Of a stretch of 64,000 nt of DNA, positions 42,212 to 51,729 are shown in pieces. The translations under genes and the position numbers were made by a program. Origin of the DNA: Actinacidiphila sp. DG2A-62. GTDB taxonomy: Bacteria; Actinomycetota; Actinomycetes; Streptomycetales; Streptomycetaceae. The stretch spans positions 2,892,001 through 2,956,000 of the forward strand of contig NZ_JAYMGI010000002.1 in the NCBI RefSeq assembly GCF_035825295.1. The letters are read 5' to 3'. Position 1 is the first letter of the stretch, and every line of letters begins with the position of its first letter. The notes beneath the pieces are model-generated. The model searched no databases, was not told where the DNA came from, and saw nothing but the letters and a program-made list of their open reading frames with translations.

Positions 42212-43345
42212 CTAGCGCAGCGACCCGAGCGCCGCGCTCACTCGCTCCGCCGCCGATCGCGGCGTCGACGCGTGGGGCGACAGGCGGACGGAGTCGACGC
42301 GGACGGTCGGGGCGATGCCGTGGGCGTGCAGGGCCCGCGCGATGTCCGCGGGGGCGGTGCCGGGGAGGGCGAAGGAGACGATGCCGGCGCGGCGCGCGGG
42401 CTCGGTCGGGGAGAGCACCCGGCCGCCGTGGCGGCGTACGGCGTCGAGGAGCTCGCCCACCCGCTCGGCGACGTGCGCCTCGATCGCGGCGACGGTGGTG
42501 CGCTCGACCAGCGCGAGGGCCGCGGCGAGGGCGGCCGCGGCGACCGGGCTGAGGTTGGTGATGCTCCAGCGCCGTGCGTCGGCGGCCGGCGGGTGCTCCT
42601 CGTCGTCGAAGAGGGCGACGTCCTCGATGCCGGTCCAGCCGGTGAGGACGGGTTCGAGGCGGTCCAGGGCGCGTTGGCCGAGCACGGCGAAGCCGGTGGA
42701 CCAGCCGGCCCGCAGCCATTTCTGGCCGCCGGTGACGAGGACGTCGGCGGCCTGCCAGGGCAGGTCGGCGACGCCGAAGCCCTGGACGGCGTCGACGATC
42801 AGCAGCCGGTCGGGGCCGATGGCCTCGCGCAGCCCGGCGAGGTCGGCGCGGAAGCCGGTGCGGAAGTCGACGGCGCTGACGGACAGGGCCACGGTGTCGT
42901 CGGTGAGCGCGGCGCGGACCGCGTCGGGGGTGATCCGGCCGAGCGGGTCGGGCGGCAGCATCCGGGGGCGGACCCGGCCGAGCGCGGCGGCGCGGCGCCA
43001 CGGGTAGTGGTTGGCCGGGAACTCCCCCGCGGGCACCAGCACGGTTCCCTCGGGGAGGCCGAACGCCGCGTGGAACAGCCCGGTCGAGGTGTTCGGCAGC
43101 AGCACGGTGTGCGCGGGGTCGGCGCCGGCGAGCCGGGCGGCGGCGCCGCGGGCCTCGGCGTCGGCGCGCATCAGGTCGTTCACGGTGTGCTGGTCGGCGC
43201 GCGCGGAGCGGCCGAGCGCGCCGGCGACGGCGTCGAGCACGTCGCGGGACGGCGGCCCGTAGCGGGCGAAGTCGAGGTAGCCGTCGGGCGCCTCGAAGCG
43301 TTCGGCGTATCCGGCCAGGCCGCCGGTGGACTGCGGGGCGGTCAT
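42212..43345 (-). CDS. aminotransferase class V-fold PLP-dependent enzyme
   Basis: The 377-residue type I fold PLP enzyme has LPNTSTGLFHAAFGLP (cofactor phosphate region, ~91-106), VDAVQGFGVADLPWQAADV with the cofactor-contacting Asp/Gln, and the Schiff-base Lys in VTGGQKWLRAGWS (~231-243). Cysteine-desulfurase or isopenicillin-N-epimerase-like homologues are closest in pattern; the substrate is unknown. ATG 43345 has GAGGAG 9 bases upstream. Confidence 0.92.
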   Translation of the reverse strand: MTAPQSTGGLAGYAERFEAPDGYLDFARYGPPSRDVLDAVAGALGRSARADQHTVNDLMRADAEARGAAARLAGADPAHTVLLPNTSTGLFHAAFGLPEGTVLVPAGEFPANHYPWRRAAALGRVRPRMLPPDPLGRITPDAVRAALTDDTVALSVSAVDFRTGFRADLAGLREAIGPDRLLIVDAVQGFGVADLPWQAADVLVTGGQKWLRAGWSTGFAVLGQRALDRLEPVLTGWTGIEDVALFDDEEHPPAADARRWSITNLSPVAAAALAAALALVERTTVAAIEAHVAERVGELLDAVRRHGGRVLSPTEPARRAGIVSFALPGTAPADIARALHAHGIAPTVRVDSVRLSPHASTPRSAAERVSAALGSLR

Positions 43346-43808
43346 GCTGCGCTGCTCCTCGGTGCGGGTGATGGTCGTACGGGATGGTCGTTCTACGGGC
43401 TGCTGGTCGTACGGGGTGCTGGTCGTACGGGGTGCTGGTCCTGCGGGTGGCTGGTCCCGCCGGCCGGTCGTACGAAGCCGGCCGGTCGTACGGCGCCGGG
43501 CGGTCGTACGGCGTTGCGCGGGGTCCCGGGTGCGCGGGCACGCCCGCCGGTCAGGTGCGCGCCCGCGGGGACGCGTCCTGCCCGGTGCGCGGGGCCCGCG
43601 TGCCGTACGGGTCCGTGCGTGGGTTCCGTCCGTACGTCTCCGTCCGTGGGTTCCGTCCGTGGCTGATGCTCGCATCCGTGCCGGTCGGGGCGGCGCTCCG
43701 GGGTCCCGGTGGTGTGCCGCGGGGAGGCGCAGGGAACCTGTCGTACGTTCACACAGGTACGGGCGGCCCGCGGGCGGTCGCGGCGAGGCGAGGACACGCG
43801 GGGAACGG
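43346..43808. other. 463-bp divergent region rich in CGTACG palindromes
   Basis: This lies between the aminotransferase and DUF445 genes. It contains about nine CGTACG hexamers, many in GGTCGTACGG context (43375-43510), then GGGTTCCGTCCGT repeats (43618-43665). No frame looks coding despite several open ones. Confidence 0.5.
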
Positions 43809-45281
43809 ATGGCGCGGATGGCTGGGGACGAAGCGGCGGGCGCGGCGGCGCGGGATCGGCCCGCACCGCATGGCGGCGGATCGGCGCCGCCCGGCGGCGG
43901 GCTCGCGGGCCGGGCCGGGCAGCCGGCGCGACCGGGCGGACCCGGTGCGACGCCGACGCGGTCGACGGGTCCGGCGGGGCCGGCAGGTCCGGCGCGGCCG
44001 GCGGGGCCGGCGGGGCCGGGCGGACCCGGCGGCGGGGAGCCGGACGCGGAGCGGATGCGCGGCGTGCGGCGGATGAAGCTGATCGCGACCGCGTTCCTGC
44101 TGACCGCGACGCTCGTGTACGCGCTGGGCAAGTGGGCCGACGCGCGCGGCGCGGGCGCGTGGGCCGGTTATGTCGCGGCGGCGGCCGAGGCGGGCATGGT
44201 GGGCGCGCTCGCGGACTGGTTCGCGGTCACCGCGCTGTTCCGCCGGCCGCTCGGGCTGCCGATCCCGCACACCGCGATCATCCCGACGAAGAAGGACGCG
44301 CTGGGCGAGAGCCTCGGCGACTTCGTCGGCGAGAACTTCCTGTCCTCGGACGTGGTGCGGGCGCGGCTGCGCTCGGTGGGCGTGGGCGCGCGGCTGGGCC
44401 GCTGGGTGGGCGAGCCGGGGAACGCCGACAAGGTGACCGAGCAGGCCGCGGCGGCGCTGCGCGGGGTGCTGACGGTGCTGCGCGACTCCGATGTGCAGGC
44501 GGTGGTGAGCGAGGCGATCACGCGGCGCGCGGAGGCGCGGGAGGTGGCGCCAGGTCTGGGCCGGCTGCTGGACCGGGTGGTGGCGGACGGCGGCCATCAC
44601 CGGGTGGTGGACCTGGTGTGCGTGCGCGCGCACGACTGGCTGGTGGCGCACGGCGACTCGGTGATGCAGGCGGTGCAGGGCGGCGCGCCGGGGTGGACGC
44701 CGCGGTTCGTGGACCGCAGGGTCGGCGAGCGGGTCTACAAGGAGCTGCTGCGGTTCGTCACCGAGATGCGGGACTCCCCCGGGCACCCGGCGCGCGGCGC
44801 GGTGGACCGGTTCCTGGCGGACTTCGCGGGCGAGCTGCAGGAGGACCCGGAGACCCGGGCGCGGGTGGAGCGACTGAAGAAGGACCTGCTGGCGCGGGGC
44901 GAGGTGCAGGAGCTGATCGGCTCGGCGTGGGGCGCGGTGCGCGCGATGGTGGTGGCCGCGGCGGAGGACGAGCGCAGCGAGCTGCGGTTGCGCACGCGGG
45001 CGTCGCTGCTGGCGCTGGGCGCGCGGCTGGACTGCGATCCGCGGCTGCAGGCGAAGGTGGACGGGTGGCTGGAGGACGCGGCGACGTATCTGGTCACCAC
45101 CTACCGGGACGAGATCACGTCGCTGATCAGCGAGACGGTGGCGGGGTGGGACGCGGAGGTGACGTCCCGCAAGGTCGAGGCGCACGTGGGGCGTGATCTG
45201 CAGTTCATCCGCATCAACGGCACGGTCGTCGGAGCCCTGGCCGGCCTGCTGATCTACGCCCTCACCCGGCTGGCCACGTGA
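43809..45281 (+). CDS. DUF445 family membrane protein
   Basis: The ~490-residue product has a disordered Gly/Pro-rich head (~1-80, with GPAGPAGPARPAG repeats) before the DUF445 domain. That domain has an N-terminal membrane segment (MKLIATAFLLTATLVYALGK), AGMVGALADWFAVTALFRRP, IIPTKKDALGESLGDFVGEN, a long helical middle, and a C-terminal membrane helix (VVGALAGLLIYALTRLAT). This layout is typical of the YheB/DUF445 group, whose role is unknown. ATG 43809 or 43818 are both possible. Confidence 0.88.
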   Translation: MARMAGDEAAGAAARDRPAPHGGGSAPPGGGLAGRAGQPARPGGPGATPTRSTGPAGPAGPARPAGPAGPGGPGGGEPDAERMRGVRRMKLIATAFLLTATLVYALGKWADARGAGAWAGYVAAAAEAGMVGALADWFAVTALFRRPLGLPIPHTAIIPTKKDALGESLGDFVGENFLSSDVVRARLRSVGVGARLGRWVGEPGNADKVTEQAAAALRGVLTVLRDSDVQAVVSEAITRRAEAREVAPGLGRLLDRVVADGGHHRVVDLVCVRAHDWLVAHGDSVMQAVQGGAPGWTPRFVDRRVGERVYKELLRFVTEMRDSPGHPARGAVDRFLADFAGELQEDPETRARVERLKKDLLARGEVQELIGSAWGAVRAMVVAAAEDERSELRLRTRASLLALGARLDCDPRLQAKVDGWLEDAATYLVTTYRDEITSLISETVAGWDAEVTSRKVEAHVGRDLQFIRINGTVVGALAGLLIYALTRLAT

Positions 45282-45340
45282 CCGCCGGGCGCTGGGCCGC
45301 TGTCCCGGGGCCGCGGATACGCCGGGCGCCGCGCCGTTTT

Positions 45341-45372
45341 CAGGGGCGCGGGGAGCTGCGCGACCAGCCACC
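45341..45372 (-). repeat. dispersed Streptomyces intergenic repeat, copy 5
   Basis: CAGGGGCGCGGGGAGCTGCG followed by CGACCAGCCACC, 60 bp after the DUF445 stop. One or two changes from the other copies. Confidence 0.8.
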
Positions 45373-45489
45373 GGCGGCCGGTGGTCCGGATCACACCGAA
45401 CAGCCCCTTCGAGACGGAGACGACGCTGAGCCCTACCGTGGCGTCGACGCCACGACGCCAACCACCTCGACCTGCGACGGAGAGTCATC

Positions 45490-46344
45490 GTGAAACTGCT
45501 GCGGATCGGCCCCGCCGGGGCAGAGCGGCCGGCCCTGCTGGACCCGGAGGGCACGCTGCGCGACCTGTCCGGGCTGGTCGCCGACATCGACGGCGGACTG
45601 CTCGCGGACGCCGCCGCGCTGGAGCGGATCGCCGCCGCGGCGAGCGACGGCTCGCTGCCCGCGCTGGAGCCCGGCGACCGGATCGGCCCGCCGCTGGCCC
45701 GGATCGGCAAGATCGTCTGCATCGGCCTGAACTACCACGACCACGCGGCGGAGACCGGCGCCGAGCCCCCGGCCGAGCCGGTGGTGTTCATGAAGGCGCC
45801 GGACACCGTGGTCGGCCCCGACGACACCGTGCTGGTGCCGCGCGGCAGCACCAAAACCGACTGGGAGGTGGAGCTGGCCGTGGTGATCGGGCGGGAGCTG
45901 CGGTACGCGGCCGACCACGGGGAGGCGATGGCCGCGGTGGCCGGCTACGCGATCGCGCACGACGTCTCGGAGCGGGAGTTCCAGATCGAGCGCGGCGGCC
46001 AGTGGGACAAGGGCAAGAACTGCGAGACGTTCAACCCGCTGGGCCCGTGGCTGGTCACCGCGGACGAGGTGCCGGACCCGCAGGCGCTTGCGCTGAAGCT
46101 GTGGGTGAACGGGGAGCTGAAGCAGGACGGCTCGACCGCGCGGCAGATCTTCCCGGTGGCCGAGGTGGTGCGCTATCTCAGCCACTTCATGACGCTGTAC
46201 CCGGGGGACGTGATCAACACCGGCACCCCGGCGGGCGTCGCGATGGGGCATCCGGAGCCCAAGCCGTATCTGCGTCCGGGAGATGTGGTGGAGCTGAGCG
46301 TGGCGGGCCTGGGCACGCAGCGCCAGGAGCTGAAGCAGGCCTGA
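45490..46344 (+). CDS. fumarylacetoacetate hydrolase family protein
   Basis: The 284-residue FAH-fold enzyme has the entry segment KIVCIGLNYHDHAAE and metal-binding residues in TDWEVELAVVIG, with YAIAHDVSEREFQIERGGQWDKGK and TGTPAGVAMG near the end. Family members cleave C-C bonds in acylpyruvates or isomerise 2-hydroxyhepta-2,4-dienedioate in aromatic degradation; which reaction applies is open. GTG 45490 follows GGAGAG by 6 bases. Confidence 0.94.
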   Translation: MKLLRIGPAGAERPALLDPEGTLRDLSGLVADIDGGLLADAAALERIAAAASDGSLPALEPGDRIGPPLARIGKIVCIGLNYHDHAAETGAEPPAEPVVFMKAPDTVVGPDDTVLVPRGSTKTDWEVELAVVIGRELRYAADHGEAMAAVAGYAIAHDVSEREFQIERGGQWDKGKNCETFNPLGPWLVTADEVPDPQALALKLWVNGELKQDGSTARQIFPVAEVVRYLSHFMTLYPGDVINTGTPAGVAMGHPEPKPYLRPGDVVELSVAGLGTQRQELKQA

Positions 46345-46395
46345 CGCGCACGGGCGCTCAGCCGGCGCCTGGGCACCCGGCCGCCCGGGGCCGTC

Positions 46396-48717
46396 TCACC
46401 CGCCCCCGCCGCCCGGCTGCGCGCCGCCGCCGTCCGTGGTGCCGCCGGAACCGCCGTCTCCGGGCCCGGCTCCCCCGGTCCCGGTGCCGCCCGTGCCACC
46501 GCCTGCTCCTCCGTCCGTGCCGCCGCCCGCGCCGCCCGCGCCGCCGCCGTCGCCGCCGCCGGTGAGCCCGCCGATCGGGTTGAGGGTCTGGGTCGGCGGG
46601 GGCGTCGTCGGGGGCTCGGTGGTGGGCGGCTGGCTGGTCGGCGGGGTGGTGGGCGGCGTCGTGGTGGTGGCCGGCGGCGGCGTGGTGGTCGCCGGTCCCG
46701 TGGTGGTGGGCGGCTGGCTGCTCGGCGGCTCGGTGTCCTGCGGCGGCGGGCTCGCGCCGGCCTGGAGCTGCAGGTCGAAGTCCTGCTTGGGGGTGCCGGC
46801 CAGCGCGTCGGCGGTGTACTGGGCCCAGACCTGGCCGGGCTGGCCGCCGCCGTTGACGCGGCCGGGGCCGAGCGAGTCGGTCAGCGGGACCTGGCTGCCC
46901 TTGTCCGGGTCCATGCCCATGATCGCGACGACGGTGGCGAGCTTGGGCGTGTAGCCGGCGAACCAGGCGGCCTTGTCGCTGTCGGCGGTGCCGGTCTTGG
47001 CCGCGGACTGCCAGCCGGAGGCGCGGGCCACGGTGGCGGTGCCGTGCGGGCTCTCCACGACGCTGCGCAGCATCGCGGTGGTGGTGTCGACGGCCGCGCG
47101 CGGCACCGACTGGACCGGCTTGCGGTCGGGCAGCCCGATGTCCCTGCCGTCCTTGCTCACCTTGACGACCAGCGAGTACGGGACGGACTTCCCGTGGTCG
47201 GCGAGGGTGGCGTAGACCTGCGCCATGTCCAGCGGGCTGGCGCTGTGCTCGCCGAACGCGCCGAGCGCCATCGCGGGCGTCTTGGGGATGTCGACGTCGT
47301 CGGGCATGCCCAGGTCGTGGGCGGTGTCGATGACCTTGCCCGTGCCGACGTCCTGGGCCATCTGGGCGAAGACCGCGTTGACGGACTTGTCCATGGCGTA
47401 GGTGACGCTGATCTCGCCGTAGGTGGCGTCGTCCTCGTTGGGCGGGGCGTAGCCGACCGGGCCGTCGGGGCCCTGGACGGGCCGGCGGTTGCGGCCGCTG
47501 TAGAGGGTGCGCGGGGTGATCCGCTCGCCGGCCTGGGTCTGCGACTCGTGCTGGAGCGCGGCGGTGAAGATCACCGGCTTGAAGGTGGAGCCGGGCTGGT
47601 AGGTGTGGTTGGTGGCGGTGCTGACGTACTGCTTGGTGTAGTCGACGCCGCCGTAGAGGGCGACCACGTCGCCGGTGGCGGGGTCGATGGACACCGCGCC
47701 GGCGTGCACCGCGCGGCCGGCCTTGTTGTCGCTGCGCTTGTCGTAGACGTGTCGCTGGGCGGCCGTGGTGAGGGCGTCCTCCTTGGGCTTCTGGATGGTG
47801 GTGACGATGCGGTAGCCGCCGGCCTGGAGGTCCTCGCTGCTGACGATGTGGTGGTCGGTGAGGTACTGGTCGACCGCCTCGACGATGTAGCCGCGCTGCC
47901 CGGCCTTACTGGCGATCGGCCGGGGCTTGCCGATGGCGGGGAAGGGCGTGGCGTCGCGCTCGGACCGGGTGAGCCAGCCCTCCTTGACCATGCCGTCCAG
48001 GACGTAGTTCCAGCGGGCCTTGGCGGCCGGGGCGTTCTCCGGGTGCGCGGCCAGGTCGTACTCGCTGGGCGCGTTGAGGAGGGTGGCCAGGTACGCGCCC
48101 TGCGCGGTGGTCAGGTCGGCGGCGTCCTTGCCGAAGTAGGCCTGGGAGGCGGCCTGGATGCCGTAGGCGTTGCGGCCGTAGTAGCTGGTGTTGAGGTAGC
48201 CCTCCAGGATCTGGTCCTTGGTCTCGTTGCGGTCCAGCTTGATCGCGATGAAGAACTCCTTGATCTTCCGCGACGCCGTCTGGTTCTGGTTGAGGTAGTA
48301 GTTCTTGACGTACTGCTGGGTGATCGTCGAGCCGGACTGGCGGCCCTTGCCGGTCGCGGTGTTCCAGGCGGCGCGCAGCATCGCCTTCGGGCTGACCGCG
48401 GACTCGTGGTAGAAGGTGCGGTCCTCCGCGGAGAGCACCGCGTACTGCGCGGTCTTGGCGACGTCGGCGAGCGGGACGTTCTGCCGGTTGACCGCGCCGT
48501 CGCGGGTGATCTCGGTCTTGCCGTCGGCGTAGAGGTAGACGTTGTTCTGCGCGACGGCGGCGGCGTTCGGGTCGGGGACCGACACCAGCGCGTAGCCGAC
48601 GAAGAACGCGCCGACGAGCAGCAGCAGGGCGATCAGCGTGCCGCCGACCAGCATCCGCCACGTGGGCAGCAGGCGGCGCAGGCCGGTGCGGCCGGAGGCG
48701 CTCGACGCTTCACTCAT
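46396..48717 (-). CDS. class A penicillin-binding protein (transglycosylase/transpeptidase)
   Basis: The 773-residue cell-wall synthase has a short cytosolic tail and one membrane helix (LVGGTLIALLLLVGAFFVGY, ~24-43). The GT51 domain (~75-250) has catalytic Glu in LSAEDRTFYHE (~98), SGSTITQQYVKNYYL and RKIKEFFIAIKLDR. The transpeptidase domain has GSTFKP (nucleophile Ser ~376), SVN and KTGTA (~573). The C-terminal ~120 residues are Pro/Thr- then Gly-rich repeats without known domains. It polymerises and cross-links peptidoglycan. ATG 48717 has GAGGAG upstream. It matches my memory of SCO2897. Confidence 0.95.
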   Translation of the reverse strand: MSEASSASGRTGLRRLLPTWRMLVGGTLIALLLLVGAFFVGYALVSVPDPNAAAVAQNNVYLYADGKTEITRDGAVNRQNVPLADVAKTAQYAVLSAEDRTFYHESAVSPKAMLRAAWNTATGKGRQSGSTITQQYVKNYYLNQNQTASRKIKEFFIAIKLDRNETKDQILEGYLNTSYYGRNAYGIQAASQAYFGKDAADLTTAQGAYLATLLNAPSEYDLAAHPENAPAAKARWNYVLDGMVKEGWLTRSERDATPFPAIGKPRPIASKAGQRGYIVEAVDQYLTDHHIVSSEDLQAGGYRIVTTIQKPKEDALTTAAQRHVYDKRSDNKAGRAVHAGAVSIDPATGDVVALYGGVDYTKQYVSTATNHTYQPGSTFKPVIFTAALQHESQTQAGERITPRTLYSGRNRRPVQGPDGPVGYAPPNEDDATYGEISVTYAMDKSVNAVFAQMAQDVGTGKVIDTAHDLGMPDDVDIPKTPAMALGAFGEHSASPLDMAQVYATLADHGKSVPYSLVVKVSKDGRDIGLPDRKPVQSVPRAAVDTTTAMLRSVVESPHGTATVARASGWQSAAKTGTADSDKAAWFAGYTPKLATVVAIMGMDPDKGSQVPLTDSLGPGRVNGGGQPGQVWAQYTADALAGTPKQDFDLQLQAGASPPPQDTEPPSSQPPTTTGPATTTPPPATTTTPPTTPPTSQPPTTEPPTTPPPTQTLNPIGGLTGGGDGGGAGGAGGGTDGGAGGGTGGTGTGGAGPGDGGSGGTTDGGGAQPGGGGG

Positions 48718-48985
48718 GTCTAGTGGGACTCCTCGGCCGCCGCTGGGGTTGGTCCACCGCAGTACATGGTGGACGAATCGTTACGTACGCTCCCGTACGC
48801 CCACGTAGGCATCCGAGACACACTGTCGCATCATCTGCCCGCCCCTGAACACCGGCACGCATCCGTGACAGGGCTGTGACAGGCCGCCCGGGGGAAAACC
48901 AGTGGCGGCCGCGGAGCGCCGCGCACTAGGGTCGGCGGCTCGTGTGCCGAGAAGGCCGGTGTGCCGACGAGGAGGGCGCGGGGCG

Positions 48986-49792
48986 GTGCGGGACGGTTTC
49001 TACGCGGCGGTGGCGGCGCGCGGCTTCCGGCGGTACGCGACGTACCGCACGGCGACCGCGGCGGGGGTGTTCACCAACACGGTCTTCGGCTTCATCATCT
49101 CCTACAGCTACATCGCGCTGTGGGACCAGCGGCCGCACCTGGGCGGCTACTCGCAGGGGCAGGCGCTGACCTTCGTGTGGGTGGGCCAGGCGCTGCTGAT
49201 GACGATGGTGCTGATGGGCGGCGGCTTCGAGGACGAGTTGATGGAGCGCATCCGCTCCGGCGACATCGCGGTGGACCTGTACCGGCCGGCCGACCTGCAG
49301 GCGTGGTGGCTGGCGGCGGACCTGGGCCGGGCCGGCTTCCACCTGCTGGGCCGCGGGGTGGCGCCGATGGTGTGCGGGGCGCTGGTCTTCGACCTGGCGC
49401 TGCCCGCGGACCCGCTGACCTGGCTGCTGTTCACCGTGTCGGTGGCGCTGGGCGCGGTGGTGAGCTTCGGGCTGCGGTTCCTGGTGGCGCTGGCGTCGTT
49501 CTGGCTGCTGGACGGCGCGGGGGTGAGCCAGATGGCGTGGCTGCTCGGGCTGTTCTTCTCCGGGATGCTGCTGCCGCTGAGCGTGTTCCCCGGGGCGCTG
49601 GGCGAGATCGCGCGGGCGCTGCCGTGGGCGGCGGTGCTCCAGGTGCCGGCGGACGTGCTGCTGGGCCGGCACCGCGGCGCGGGCGCGGCCGGCGCGCTGG
49701 GCTTCCAGGCGGCCTGGGCGCTGGCGCTGCTGGCCGCGGGCCGGGCGCTGCAGTCGGTGGCGGCCCGCAGGGTGGTGGTCCAGGGTGGCTGA
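48986..49792 (+). CDS. ABC-2 type transporter permease, first subunit
   Basis: The 268-residue membrane protein has about six hydrophobic segments (VFTNTVFGFIISYSYIALW, VAPMVCGALVFDLAL, MAWLLGLFFSGMLLPLSVFP). The conserved DLYRPADLQAWWLAADLG loop is shared with the ViologenExp/DUF990-type ABC exporters. GTG 48986 follows GGAGG by 10 bases. The next gene starts 8 bases before this one ends, and an ATPase follows, so the three form an exporter operon. The substrate is unknown. Confidence 0.9.
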   Translation: MRDGFYAAVAARGFRRYATYRTATAAGVFTNTVFGFIISYSYIALWDQRPHLGGYSQGQALTFVWVGQALLMTMVLMGGGFEDELMERIRSGDIAVDLYRPADLQAWWLAADLGRAGFHLLGRGVAPMVCGALVFDLALPADPLTWLLFTVSVALGAVVSFGLRFLVALASFWLLDGAGVSQMAWLLGLFFSGMLLPLSVFPGALGEIARALPWAAVLQVPADVLLGRHRGAGAAGALGFQAAWALALLAAGRALQSVAARRVVVQGG

Positions 49793-50693
49793 GACCGCGC
49801 TCGCGCGGGCGGCGGGAGCGGAGCCGGCCGGGACCCCGGGCCAGGAGCGGCCCCCGGCGCGCACCGCGCTGGGCCGGGCGGCGCGCGGCGCCGCCGAGAG
49901 CCTGCGCGCCTACCGGCTGATCGTGGCGATGTGGGTGCGCTCGACGATGGCCTACCGGGCGTCGTTCGTGATGACGGCGCTGGGCAACTTCGCCGCGACC
50001 GGCCTGGACTTCGTGACGATTATGATGATGTTCTCGCACATCACCGTGCTCGGCGGCTTCACGCTGCCGGAGGTGGCGTTCCTGTACGGCACCACGTCCA
50101 CCGCCTTCGGCCTGACGGACCTGGCGCTGGGGTCGATGGACCGGCTGGGGCGGCGGGTGCGCGACGGCACCCTGGACACGCTGCTGCTGCGGCCGGCACC
50201 GGTGCTCGCGCAGGTCGCGGCGGACCGCTTCGCGCTGCGCCGGCTGGGCCGGGTGGTCCAGGGGCTGCTGGTGCTGGGCTGGGCGGTGGCCCGGGTGGAC
50301 GTGGCGTGGACGCCGCTGAAGGTGCTGCTGCTGCCGGTGTCGCTGGTGTCGGGGGCGGCGATCTTCGGCGCGGTGTTCGTGGCCGGCGCGGCGTTCCAGT
50401 TCCGGGCCGGCGACGCGTCGGAGGTGCAGAGCTCGGTGACGTATGGCGGCAACACGATGCTGCAGTACCCGCCGACGGTGTTCTCCAAGGAGCTGGTCCG
50501 CGGCGTGGTGTTCGTGGTGCCGCTGGCGTTCGTCAACTGGCTGCCCGCGCTGTACGTGCTGGGCCGACCCGATCCGCTCGGCCTGCCGCGCTGGGTGGAC
50601 TTCCTCTCGCCGCCGGTCGCCCTGGTGTGCTGCGCGCTGGCCGGCGCGGCATGGCGGGCGGGCCTGCGGTCGTACCGCAGCACAGGGAGCTGA
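49785..50693 (+). CDS. ABC-2 type transporter permease, second subunit
   Basis: The 302-residue product starts at GTG 49785 inside the end of the first permease gene. After a 40-residue cytosolic head it has six membrane segments (ASFVMTALGNFAATGLDFV, GVVFVVPLAFVNWLPALYVL) and the loop VRDGTLDTLLLRPAPVLAQV, which corresponds to the DLYRPAD loop of its partner. It should form a heterodimer with the first permease. The gene ends 4 bp before the ATPase start. Confidence 0.9.
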   Translation: MAETALARAAGAEPAGTPGQERPPARTALGRAARGAAESLRAYRLIVAMWVRSTMAYRASFVMTALGNFAATGLDFVTIMMMFSHITVLGGFTLPEVAFLYGTTSTAFGLTDLALGSMDRLGRRVRDGTLDTLLLRPAPVLAQVAADRFALRRLGRVVQGLLVLGWAVARVDVAWTPLKVLLLPVSLVSGAAIFGAVFVAGAAFQFRAGDASEVQSSVTYGGNTMLQYPPTVFSKELVRGVVFVVPLAFVNWLPALYVLGRPDPLGLPRWVDFLSPPVALVCCALAGAAWRAGLRSYRSTGS

Positions 50694-50697
50694 GCCG

Positions 50698-51699
50698 ATG
50701 GACACCATGCCGTCCGCGCCGGGAACGCCGGCCGACCCGCCGCCGGTCATCGCGCTGGAGGGGGTGGAGAAGGTCTTCGACGTGCGCCGCAAGGCGGGCG
50801 CGCTGCGCCGCGTGCGCGAGCAGGTGCGGGCGGTGGACGGTGTGACGTTCACCGTGCCGCCGGGCGAGATGGTCGGCTACATCGGGCCGAACGGCGCGGG
50901 GAAGTCCACCACGATCAAGATGCTGACCGGCATCCTCAACCCCAGTGCCGGCCGGATCAGGATCTGCGGGATCGACCCGACCCGCGAGCGCACCCGGCTG
51001 GCCCGGCGGATCGGCGTGGTCTTCGGGCAGCGCACCACGCTGTGGTGGGACCTGCCGCTGCGCGACTCCTACGAGCTGGTGCGGCGGATGTACCGGGTGC
51101 CGCCGGCCCGCTACGCGGCGAACCTGGCGGCCTGCGTGGAGCTGCTGGAGCTGGGGCCGCTGCTGCGCACCCCGGTGCGGCAGCTGTCGCTGGGGCAGCG
51201 GATGCGCGGGGACATCGCGGCGGCGCTGCTGCACGACCCGGAGGTGCTGTACCTGGACGAGCCGACGATCGGCCTGGACGTGATCAGCAAGACCCGGGTG
51301 CGGGAGTTCCTGCGCACGGTCAACGCCGAGCGGGGCACGACGGTGCTGCTGACCACGCACGACCTGACCGACATCGAGACGCTGTGCCGCCGGGTGATGG
51401 TGATCGACCACGGGCGGCTGATGTACGACGGGGACCTGGCCGGGCTGCACGCGGCCGGCGAGAGCGAGCGGACGCTGGTGGTGGACTTCGCCCGCGAGCT
51501 GCCGCCGGCCGAGGTCGGCGGCGCCCGCTTCGTGCGGGCCGAGGGCCCGCGGCAGTGGTTCGCCTTCCCGGCCGCCGCGAGCGCCGCGCCACTGGTCGCG
51601 GCGCTGGCCGCCCGCTACCCGCTGGTGGACCTGTCGGTGCGCGAGCCGGCCATCGAGGACGTGATCGCCCGGATGTACGGGGACCGCGCGGCGGACTAG
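50698..51699 (+). CDS. ABC transporter ATP-binding protein
   Basis: The 333-residue ATPase has Walker A GPNGAGKSTTIK (~64-75), signature LSLGQRMRGDIAAALLHDPE, Walker B VLYLDEPTIGLD (~183-194) and the H-loop TTHDLTDIE. The extended N-terminus (VRRKAGALRRVREQVRAVDG) and ~100-residue C-terminal domain are typical of exporter ATPases in this ABC-2 group. ATG 50698 follows GGGAG by 8 bases. It drives export through the two preceding permeases and converges on rph. Confidence 0.94.
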   Translation: MDTMPSAPGTPADPPPVIALEGVEKVFDVRRKAGALRRVREQVRAVDGVTFTVPPGEMVGYIGPNGAGKSTTIKMLTGILNPSAGRIRICGIDPTRERTRLARRIGVVFGQRTTLWWDLPLRDSYELVRRMYRVPPARYAANLAACVELLELGPLLRTPVRQLSLGQRMRGDIAAALLHDPEVLYLDEPTIGLDVISKTRVREFLRTVNAERGTTVLLTTHDLTDIETLCRRVMVIDHGRLMYDGDLAGLHAAGESERTLVVDFARELPPAEVGGARFVRAEGPRQWFAFPAAASAAPLVAALAARYPLVDLSVREPAIEDVIARMYGDRAAD

Positions 51700-51729
51700 C
51701 GGGGCGGCCGGGTCGGGTGCGGCGTCCGC

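Noticed and set aside
43384..44076. Overlapping plus- and minus-strand frames in the CGTACG-rich region
   Set aside because: They are products of the short repeats (CWSYGVLV-type peptides) and lack family signatures.
46436..48723. Open plus-strand frames opposite the penicillin-binding protein
   Set aside because: These are Val/Gly-rich shadows without start signals. The minus-strand protein has complete catalytic motifs.
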